From Candidatus Gastranaerophilales bacterium (GTDB lineage Bacteria; Cyanobacteriota; Vampirovibrionia; Gastranaerophilales; JAILCC01): DNA of 11,827 nucleotides. Positions 1-4,753 of the stretch are shown piece by piece. Location: positions 1-11,827 of the forward strand of contig JAKSUS010000019.1 in the NCBI GenBank assembly GCA_024408745.1. The letters run 5' to 3'. Within the stretch, counting starts at the first letter, position 1. Each line of letters starts with the position of its first letter. The position numbers were made by a program, and so were the translations under genes. The notes below the pieces were generated by a model. The model had not been told where the DNA came from, ran no database searches, and saw only the letters and a program-made list of their open reading frames with translations.

Positions 1-1
1 A

Positions 2-43
2 CAAATTTCCCACCATTTATTAAAATAAAGGTGGATAAATTTG
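2..43. repeat. Imperfect inverted repeat (hairpin)
   Basis: The outer arms CAAATTT (2-8) and AAATTTG (37-43) flank the inner arms CCACC(A)TTTATT (10-21) and AATAAAGGTGG (24-34). Together they form a long stem with one bulged A and a very short loop. No T-run follows on the plus strand. The role is unknown; it may be the edge of a larger element outside the window. Confidence 0.5.
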
Positions 44-80
44 CACTCCAAAACATAAGAACCTCTATGCCGTAGTCACA

Positions 81-115
81 GAGCCTTACAGGCTCATTAT
101 CGGCTTTCAGCCGAT
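81..115. repeat. Two adjacent short perfect hairpins
   Basis: GAGCCT (81-86) and AGGCTC (90-95) enclose a 3-base loop TAC. Three bases further on, ATCGGCT (99-105) and AGCCGAT (109-115) enclose a 3-base loop TTC. Both are perfect, have triloops and stand side by side, which is unlikely by chance in such A+T-rich DNA. No T-run follows either hairpin. Confidence 0.7.
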
Positions 116-148
116 TTAGGTAAACAATTAACCTGTAATAATATCGAT

Positions 149-165
149 ATGAGCCGAAGGCTCAT
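149..165. repeat. Short perfect hairpin sharing GAGCC/GGCTC arms
   Basis: ATGAGCC (149-155) and GGCTCAT (159-165) enclose the triloop GAA. The GAGCC/GGCTC core is the same as in the hairpin at 81-95, so the two may be copies of one small palindromic unit. Confidence 0.65.
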
Positions 166-174
166 AATAAATTC

Positions 175-208
175 GTGCACGGCGTATTTTGGGACAAAAT
201 ACGCGCAC
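175..208. repeat. Strong hairpin with 10-bp perfect core stem
   Basis: GCGTATTTTG (182-191) and CAAAATACGC (195-204) pair perfectly around a GGA triloop. The outer bases GTGC (175-178) and GCAC (205-208) extend the stem after a 3-base bulge on the left side. It resembles a REP-like or structured-RNA hairpin; no function can be assigned from sequence. Confidence 0.7.
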
Positions 209-221
209 ATGTTTTCTTTGC

Positions 222-353
222 GCCCCGTTTCTTGTCTTGGATTTTCTTTCGGCTCAGGCAGTTATTCGCTTCACTTCGTTGTCGCTCGTTATGCCTTCGC
301 CTATTCGAGTTTCACTCTAACGAAAATCCGCTTTGCGCCAAAAGAAATGGGGC
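222..353. repeat. Nested long-range inverted repeat element
   Basis: The outer arms GCCCCGTTTCTT (222-233) and AAGAAATGGGGC (342-353) match with one G-T wobble. Inside them GGATTTTC (239-246) pairs with GAAAATCC (322-329). CTTTGCGCC also recurs as a direct repeat at about 218-225 and 331-339. The central part (about 265-320) is a pyrimidine-rich run with repeated TTCG/CTCG tetramers. The nested arrangement suggests a dispersed non-autonomous repeat or a structured RNA; no transposase is present. Confidence 0.55.
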
Positions 354-434
354 AAAATCCAAAATGTTGCTATTAAACAGAATGATTCTGATAATTTGTT
401 CTATGTAAATAATTTATTGCATAAGATTATATTT

Positions 435-848
435 TTACCAAGTTGTCTTCAAAAACGGATTATTCGCATTGTTAAACATATTCGCATTATTTTGAGAATT
501 GTTTTGGTTATTTCCGTTTTTCAAAAATAATTGTTGGTTAAAAATATTTTGCATTTGTTCTTCTGATGTATTTTCATTTAAGAAATTATCAAAATCAGCA
601 TCATCAAGAACAACAAGTTCTTCTTCGTCTTGATCCGATAACATATCAAGCATTGCAGATGCTTCTTGTTGCATTTTATCATTTTGTATTGCTTTTTCTT
701 CAGCTTTTTCAAATATTGCTTTTGCTTCTTCAACAGAAATGTTGTTTGCTTGAGCAAATTTTGCTATATCTTGTTCACCTGTTCCGCTTACACTAAAAGG
801 GTTATATCCCATTTGTTCTATTGAAGATGTTATTTTTGAAATTTCCAT
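435..848 (-). CDS. Hypothetical acidic, Asn-rich protein under sigma-28 control
   Basis: I do not recognise this 137-residue protein. It has no signal peptide and no membrane segment. Residues about 25-65 look like a charged helical region rich in Ala, Glu and Lys. Residues about 72-99 are strongly acidic (runs of Asp/Glu). The last 30 residues contain 12 Asn in NN pairs and look disordered. The ATG at 848 has an AAGGA Shine-Dalgarno sequence 9 bases upstream. A sigma-28-type promoter at 883-911 lies just upstream, after the end of the next gene, so it is probably transcribed alone and may belong to a motility or late-flagellar regulon. The acidic middle and disordered tail could suit a chaperone-like or secreted protein, but no function is claimed. 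Confidence 0.75.
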   Translation of the reverse strand: MEISKITSSIEQMGYNPFSVSGTGEQDIAKFAQANNISVEEAKAIFEKAEEKAIQNDKMQQEASAMLDMLSDQDEEELVVLDDADFDNFLNENTSEEQMQNIFNQQLFLKNGNNQNNSQNNANMFNNANNPFLKTTW

Positions 849-882
849 GACCTTTCGTCCTTATTCTGTACTTGCATGTTTT

Positions 883-911
883 ATATCGGCAAATACCTTA
901 TAAAACTTTAG
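883..911 (-). promoter_or_regulatory. Sigma-28 (FliA/SigD) promoter for the 435-848 gene
   Basis: Read on the minus strand, the -35 region is CTAAAGTTT (911-903) and the -10 region is GCCGATAT (890-883), with 12 bases between TAAAGTTT and GCCGATAT. The known FliA consensus is TAAAGTTT-N11-GCCGATAA and the SigD consensus is CTAAA-N14-16-CCGATAT. Sequence match is essentially complete, with a spacer one base long. The ATG lies about 28 bases past the expected transcription start. The same block recurs at 3723-3750. Confidence 0.75.
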
Positions 912-946
912 GATTTAAAGGTATGTTTTTACAAAAATTTACAAAC

Positions 947-1309
947 TTATTCGCATATTTTTTTCATTACGGTTGCTTCTAAAAGTTTAAATGTGCCAAA
1001 GCAAGCCGCACCTATTCCACCCATAAGAACAGCGGTTTTGCACATACTTTTAGCAGTTTCAGCAGAAACTTCACCGCTAACAAGTCCTGTAGCGCGAGTA
1101 ATAATGTCACTTATTATTCCGATAGAAGCAAACCCGCCGCTTACAACCATTAATGCATTAAGATTTTCTCGTGATTTATCTTTCTTTGAAGAATGGATAA
1201 AAGTATCCCCATTATGGGCTCTCAATTTCCCTAAACTTCTTAAAGAACTATTCTGTTTTAGCCTGCCTGCATGAATTGAAGAATAACCGAAATTAATTTC
1301 ATCAATCAT
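947..1309 (-). CDS. Hypothetical small two-helix membrane protein
   Basis: This 120-residue protein is unknown to me. Residues 1-50 are polar and basic. Two hydrophobic segments follow at about 52-71 and 90-108, separated by a polar linker, and the protein ends in a short charged tail, so it is probably a two-pass membrane protein or helical hairpin. The ATG at 1309 has AAGGA 8-9 bases upstream. It lies 51 bases downstream of the 1361-1699 gene on the same strand with no clear terminator between, so both are probably one transcript. The neighbour has the same layout (polar N-terminal part, two hydrophobic segments), which suggests related roles, although I see no clear residue-level similarity. 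Confidence 0.75.
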   Translation of the reverse strand: MIDEINFGYSSIHAGRLKQNSSLRSLGKLRAHNGDTFIHSSKKDKSRENLNALMVVSGGFASIGIISDIITRATGLVSGEVSAETAKSMCKTAVLMGGIGAACFGTFKLLEATVMKKICE

Positions 1310-1360
1310 GATATTTATCCTTATGTAATGTATTTTAATGGGTTTATGTTATGGGTTGAA

Positions 1361-1699
1361 TTATTTATCAATAATATTGCTGATTAACTTGAATACACCA
1401 CCAACAAGCAAGAATATACCTGCTACTTTAGGTACGTTTTTAGCTATTTCTTTTCCCGGAACTTTTTCAATGTTTTTTGAGCATTTTGCTGCAACATTAG
1501 TTCCTAAATCCCATACCAAACTGAATGCAGCACCGGTAAGAGCATTTTTTGTAGTCCACTTAATGAATGAATCTTCTTTTTGCTGACCAACAGGAACAAC
1601 CATACAAGTACATCCTCTGAAATCTGTGGTATTACTGTTCTTTTTTGTGTTGTATGCTTGGCTTGCAGAAATTTGCATACTAATTGCTTGTGTTCTCAT
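1361..1699 (-). CDS. Hypothetical small two-helix membrane protein
   Basis: This 112-residue protein is unknown. The N-terminal 50 residues are polar and Ser/Thr/Asn-rich with a Cys-x-Cys pair near residue 30. Hydrophobic segments lie at about 52-73 (moderate) and 89-111. I chose the ATG at 1699 because AGG of TAGGTG lies 8 bases upstream; an in-frame GTG at 1708 falls on that Shine-Dalgarno sequence and is a poorer start. It is the first gene of a likely two-gene minus-strand operon with the gene at 947-1309. A sigma-70-type promoter at 1771-1799 gives a leader of about 65 bases. Confidence 0.75.
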   Translation of the reverse strand: MRTQAISMQISASQAYNTKKNSNTTDFRGCTCMVVPVGQQKEDSFIKWTTKNALTGAAFSLVWDLGTNVAAKCSKNIEKVPGKEIAKNVPKVAGIFLLVGGVFKLISNIIDK

Positions 1700-1770
1700 T
1701 TTTTTCACCTACATACGAAACCCCTCGGGAATCGTCTTTCATTTTTATTCTCTTCGTCCTTTAACAGAGT

Positions 1771-1799
1771 ATTATACTATTACTTAAAAAAAAATGCAA
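1771..1799 (-). promoter_or_regulatory. Sigma-70-type promoter for the 1699-947 genes
   Basis: On the minus strand, TTGCAT (1799-1794) and a perfect TATAAT (1776-1771) are separated by exactly 17 bases. Transcription would start near 1764 and run toward the gene starting at 1699. This is the best housekeeping promoter in the window. Confidence 0.7.
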
Positions 1800-1980
1800 G
1801 CATTTTTTTGAAAACAAATAATAAATTATTTCTGTTTTTTACAATACAAGGTTGAAAGCCCTACAGTATTTGATTTTTACATACTAATAAAAAATAAAAA
1901 TTACCCGATTGATTAATTTTATTTTTTAAAATTTCTAATATTTTGAGAGTGTACATAGATGATTTGCAGGAGGAAAACAC

Positions 1981-2274
1981 ATGCCGGAATTTTCAAATCC
2001 TTTTAAAGGAAATAACATTGAAAATAAATTAACGGAAAACGAAATTATAAGAGCAATAAGATTCAGTATTGCATCAGAGTTTGAAGCAATTCAATTATAT
2101 GAACAAATTCAGGACTGCACAGACAACAAAACCGTTAAAAAAGTTTTAGAAGATATTGTTGATGAAGAAAAAGTTCATGTAGGTGAATTTTTAAGAGTTT
2201 TAGAAGAATTAACGCCAGAAGAATTTGAATCTTATGATGAGGGTAAAACTGAAGTTGAAGATAAATTTCTATAA
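1981..2274 (+). CDS. Ferritin-like protein, encapsulated-ferritin (EncFtn) type
   Basis: This 97-residue protein looks like the two-helix encapsulated-ferritin family, which oxidises Fe(II) at a di-iron site formed between subunits and normally works inside encapsulin nanocompartments. Helix 1 (about 18-45) carries E33, E35 and Y40; helix 2 (about 49-77) carries the DEEKVH stretch with E63 and H66. E33, E63 and H66 line up with the metal ligands known in this family. Closest in pattern, from memory, are the ferritin-like domains fused to or next to archaeal and bacterial encapsulins. The ATG has a perfect AGGAGG 7 bases upstream. It appears to be a single-gene transcript. No encapsulin gene lies in the window and the C-terminus shows no obvious encapsulin-targeting peptide, so a free ferroxidase or rubrerythrin-like role is also possible. 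Confidence 0.85.
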   Translation: MPEFSNPFKGNNIENKLTENEIIRAIRFSIASEFEAIQLYEQIQDCTDNKTVKKVLEDIVDEEKVHVGEFLRVLEELTPEEFESYDEGKTEVEDKFL

Positions 2275-2279
2275 ACAAT

Positions 2280-2321
2280 AAAAAGAGCCTGTGTTACAAG
2301 AGTTACTTTGTAGCACAGGCT
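2280..2321 (-). terminator. Intrinsic terminator of the HD-GYP gene
   Basis: AGCCTGTGTTAC (2286-2297) and GTAGCACAGGCT (2310-2321) form a 12-bp stem with one wobble pair. On the minus strand the stem is followed by C and five T (2284-2280). It sits just after the stop of the minus-strand gene ending at 2344. It also lies right after the plus-strand ferritin gene and may block read-through there too, but the plus side lacks a T-run. Confidence 0.8.
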
Positions 2322-2343
2322 AAAACAAACACAACATCACTTA

Positions 2344-3690
2344 TTAAATCTTTATAACTTCCGCTAAAGCATCAACAATTATCGGATCCCATTTGATGCC
2401 TGCTTCTTTTTTCATAACTTCAAGTGCATCATCACTATTCATAGCTTTTCTGTACGGTCTTTCGCTTGTTAATGCGGTAAATGCATCGCTTACTGCTATA
2501 ATCCGTGAGCCTAACGGAATACTGTTACCTGATAAACCTTCAGGTTCGCCTCTGCCATCCCAACGTTCTTTATGATAGTGAACGTATGGGACAACTTCCG
2601 CTAAGAAATTTATCTTCATCAGTAAACTTACACCGACATTGGGGTGATTTTGTAATTTGTCCCAATCCTCTTTTGAAAGTTTTTGTTTTTTTGTAAAGAG
2701 TTCTTCCGGCAAAGTTATTTTTCCGATATTTTGCAACATTCCTGCATAATAGATAAGCTCTTTTGATTTTTCGTTCAAATGCAGATAATCGCAAATCTTT
2801 TCGGTTAACTCTGCGACTTTCAAAGAATGATGATCTTCATAATGGCTTTTAGCATCAACGGAGCGAGCCAAGGATTCGACAAATACTTGTTGTTCATCAC
2901 TCAAGTCGCCGATAAGTGCTGTTAATTCCGTTCGTACATGCCTTAATTCCATTGCTGAAGTAGTTTCATCATTTAGAAGATTTGTTGTTTCTTCAACTAA
3001 TTTTTGTAAATTCATTGAAGTTACAAACAAAGTCGCCGTAACATCTACCAAATCGGTAAATTCTTTTATTAATGTTTTCTCTTTATAACTTTCAAGTACA
3101 ATTATTCCGACTTTACCTGAATTACTGCTCATCGGAACAATTACCGCTGATTTTACTTTATCTTCATTTAAAATATCAATCGGCTTCCAGTCATTAAAAT
3201 CTTCAGGCTTATTGATAGTAGTAATATCATTCATTAAAAATGATTTCACAACAACATTGTCTATATCATCAAATTTAAACCCTATATTTTGCTTGAAAAT
3301 TTCAGATGAGTTTTCCAAAGATGTACCAACCAAAACCAAATCGTTATCAATATCTATTAAGTTAGTATTTTCATTAGTTAAAAATATGTGGCATGCATCA
3401 ATATCAAGCATATTTACTGTTGTTTTGGCGATTGAATTATAAATAACAAAATCGTCAGTATTGTTAAACCCTAAAAGGTTCAAAGTGTTATCAATAGAAT
3501 AAACACTAATCAATTCTTTTAACTGATTTTTTAAGCCTTCTGTTTTGTCGTGAGTAGAAGTATTAATTTTGTCGAGTAAATCATCAGAGATAAGATACTC
3601 TGTCAAAAAATCACCCATATTTAGTTCAAAGATTGCCTCTATCGGATCGGCTTCCAGTTGTCTTTTGTTGTTTTCGATATTTGCTGACAT
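2344..3690 (-). CDS. GAF plus degenerate HD-GYP domain protein
   Basis: This 448-residue cytoplasmic signalling protein has a GAF-like domain at about 78-225, a helical linker (about 226-280) and an HD-GYP domain at about 283-448. Active HD-GYP proteins hydrolyse cyclic di-GMP at a metal centre. The fold is clear: H288-S289, GK at 323-324, NHP with H349, ERWDG at 375-379, the SDAFTALTSERPYR block from 401, and the WDP near the end. However, the HD dyad is Q320-N321, the usual HHE is H373-K374-E375, and GYP is GEP (381-383). At least two metal ligands are therefore missing, and it is probably not an active phosphodiesterase but a ligand-binding or scaffold protein. The start has GGGA 8 bases upstream. 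A sigma-28 promoter at 3723-3750 suggests a role linked to motility. Confidence 0.9.
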   Translation of the reverse strand: MSANIENNKRQLEADPIEAIFELNMGDFLTEYLISDDLLDKINTSTHDKTEGLKNQLKELISVYSIDNTLNLLGFNNTDDFVIYNSIAKTTVNMLDIDACHIFLTNENTNLIDIDNDLVLVGTSLENSSEIFKQNIGFKFDDIDNVVVKSFLMNDITTINKPEDFNDWKPIDILNEDKVKSAVIVPMSSNSGKVGIIVLESYKEKTLIKEFTDLVDVTATLFVTSMNLQKLVEETTNLLNDETTSAMELRHVRTELTALIGDLSDEQQVFVESLARSVDAKSHYEDHHSLKVAELTEKICDYLHLNEKSKELIYYAGMLQNIGKITLPEELFTKKQKLSKEDWDKLQNHPNVGVSLLMKINFLAEVVPYVHYHKERWDGRGEPEGLSGNSIPLGSRIIAVSDAFTALTSERPYRKAMNSDDALEVMKKEAGIKWDPIIVDALAEVIKI

Positions 3691-3722
3691 TTTATCTTTC
3701 CCTAACCTTTCTTACATTTTTT

Positions 3723-3750
3723 ATATCGGCAAATTTTTTAAAAACTTTAG
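3723..3750 (-). promoter_or_regulatory. Sigma-28 (FliA/SigD) promoter of the HD-GYP gene
   Basis: On the minus strand, CTAAAGTTT (3750-3742) and GCCGATAT (3730-3723) are separated by 11 bases, an essentially exact match to TAAAGTTT-N11-GCCGATAA. Transcription would start near 3716, about 26 bases before the ATG at 3690. The block closely resembles the one at 883-911, which lies in front of an unrelated gene. Confidence 0.85.
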
Positions 3751-3788
3751 CTTTTTGCTTAAAATTACGACCAAAGTTTTACATTTCT

Positions 3789-3825
3789 TAATACTAAAGT
3801 TGTACAAAATAAAACTTTAGTATTA
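3789..3825. repeat. Large perfect palindrome with 13-bp arms
   Basis: TAATACTAAAGTT (3789-3801) and AACTTTAGTATTA (3813-3825) are perfect inverted copies around an 11-base centre. Each arm contains CTAAAGTT, the same string as the -35 part of the sigma-28 promoter 40 bases away, but no GCCGATA follows at the right distance in either orientation. It could be an operator for a dimeric regulator or an RNA hairpin. Confidence 0.65.
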
Positions 3826-3830
3826 CAAAA

Positions 3831-3861
3831 ATGAGCATGCTTTTATAATTCATGAGCATGC
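3831..3861. repeat. Direct repeat ATGAGCATGC, 21-base period
   Basis: ATGAGCATGC occurs at 3831-3840 and again at 3852-3861. The start-to-start distance of 21 bases is about two helical turns, and each copy ends in the palindrome GCATGC. This spacing is typical of paired protein-binding sites; no regulator is encoded nearby. Confidence 0.5.
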
Positions 3862-3889
3862 CATTTCTAATATACGATAATTACACAAT

Positions 3890-3921
3890 AAAAAACCCTG
3901 TTGATTCTCATCTCTCAGGGT
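3890..3921 (-). terminator. Possible intrinsic terminator on the minus strand
   Basis: ACCCTG (3895-3900) and CAGGGT (3916-3921) form a 6-bp stem with a 15-base loop. On the minus strand it is followed by a run of T (3895-3890, the first T shared with the stem). No minus-strand gene is known to end here, so it may end a small RNA that starts between about 3930 and 4150, or be a chance structure. Confidence 0.35.
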
Positions 3922-3940
3922 ATGTGGGTAAATATAGGGA

Positions 3941-3958
3941 ATAAATAGGATAAATAGG
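3941..3958. repeat. Tandem 9-mer ATAAATAGG
   Basis: ATAAATAGG is repeated exactly twice head to tail (3941-3949, 3950-3958), and a degenerate third copy (AAATATAGGG) lies just before. This looks like a short iteron-like binding-site array or slippage product in the leader of the downstream plus-strand operon. Confidence 0.5.
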
Positions 3959-4156
3959 TTTATAGTTTAAGTCTTTTGATTTCTCTCTTATTAATTTTCT
4001 CTCTCTGTTTTCTCTTTTATGTGGTTTGCTTAACGCTTACATATATATAAAAACTTTTTGTTATAAAAAATTGCTATATTTTGTATATACTTTCTACATA
4101 TTTCTTAACAATTATTCTTCTTGCCTTATTTACTAAAAATTGCTAAAGTGTTTTAT

Positions 4157-4744
4157 ATGAAAAAGGTTTTAATTTTATTATTTTTAATATGTTTAACGCT
4201 TTTTAACGGAGTGGTTTTTGCAAAATCGAAAAAAATAAAATGCAAAAAACCGATTTATTTTTTCGAAAATGTAAATAAAAACGATTTTTTTGACTATCTT
4301 GACGATTTTACTCAAAAAAAGAAATACAAAGTTGAAAAGTTCTATCCTGAGTTAGGATACATTTCCTTAAAATATAAGGCTAAAAGAAAACCTGAAATTG
4401 TATCTTTGAGTTTAAAACAATACGGGAGTGATGTTTATCTTTTTATTGATATTTCAAAAGGAAATACAAAATTAGAAAAAGAAGTTTATGCCCTATTAAA
4501 GCCTCATGCCGCTAATTCGTATTTAATAAAAGATGATTTGATGTGCAGGGATTTAACAAAAGATGTTGCTTCAATTAATACGAACCGAAAATCAACAGAA
4601 AGAGAAAACGAATATGATAATAGCGTTTACAGAATAAGCATGCAGCGTTATGTCGGTTATGATAAAAAAACTTATTTTAAAGATAAATTAAAAAGAATTT
4701 TTAAACGTAAAAAGAAGAACAAAAAAGTTAAAGAATCAACGTAG
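4157..4744 (+). CDS. Secreted Lys-rich hypothetical protein
   Basis: This 195-residue protein is unknown but clearly exported: MKK, a hydrophobic core (residues 4-20) and a likely signal peptidase I site after VFA (residue 22). The mature part is Lys- and Tyr-rich with a mixed alpha/beta look (about 30-110) and ends in a strongly basic tail (about 175-195). It has no lipobox and no further membrane segment, so it is probably extracytoplasmic. I chose the ATG at 4157 because it gives a standard signal peptide; an in-frame TTG at 4121 would add 12 residues in front. The Shine-Dalgarno sequence is weak. The next gene starts 9 bases after its stop, so the two form an operon. The basic tail might bind nucleic acid, peptidoglycan or another anionic partner; this is inference. 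Confidence 0.8.
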   Translation: MKKVLILLFLICLTLFNGVVFAKSKKIKCKKPIYFFENVNKNDFFDYLDDFTQKKKYKVEKFYPELGYISLKYKAKRKPEIVSLSLKQYGSDVYLFIDISKGNTKLEKEVYALLKPHAANSYLIKDDLMCRDLTKDVASINTNRKSTERENEYDNSVYRISMQRYVGYDKKTYFKDKLKRIFKRKKKNKKVKEST

Positions 4745-4753
4745 GTAAATATT

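Larger units (their letters stand above)
1..434. other. Gene-free region rich in inverted repeats
   Basis: No convincing gene lies here. Open frames on the plus strand run straight through the hairpins, have no Shine-Dalgarno sequence and give low-complexity Leu/Cys/Arg/Ser/Phe-rich peptides, so they are by-products of the repeats. The stretch holds at least five separate inverted repeats (2-43, 81-95, 99-115, 149-165, 175-208) and a larger nested one (222-353), and is richer in G+C than the rest of the window. It lies downstream of the minus-strand gene ending at 435, so the hairpins could serve as its 3' region. No good hairpin plus T-run terminator was found right after that gene; a small palindrome at 378-390 (CAGAAT-G-ATTCTG) is the nearest candidate. 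Confidence 0.6.
3691..4156. other. Structured divergent intergenic region
   Basis: This 466-base gap separates the minus-strand HD-GYP gene from the plus-strand gene at 4157. It contains the sigma-28 promoter (3723-3750), a 13-bp-arm palindrome (3789-3825), a 10-base direct repeat (3831-3861), a minus-strand terminator-like hairpin (3890-3921), a tandem 9-mer (3941-3958) and a pyrimidine-rich plus-strand tract (about 3975-4020). A candidate plus-strand promoter near 4058-4091 (TTGTTA, TATACT) has poor spacing and is not called. No tRNA or convincing small ORF was seen. Confidence 0.55.

Noticed and set aside
1..360. CRISPR array or integron attC sites
   Set aside because: The repeats are inverted pairs of differing sequence and length, not regularly spaced direct repeats, and no cas or integrase gene is present.
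149..530. Overlapping plus-strand ORFs of 65-77 codons
   Set aside because: They run through hairpin repeats and the antisense of a better gene, lack Shine-Dalgarno sequences and give low-complexity peptides.
566..1586. Plus-strand ORFs opposite the small minus-strand genes
   Set aside because: Antisense shadows of 435-848, 947-1309 and 1361-1699. The minus genes have ribosome-binding sites, and promoters were found for the group.
2393..3820. ORFs overlapping the HD-GYP gene on either strand
   Set aside because: They are out-of-frame shadows of a gene with clear domain matches.
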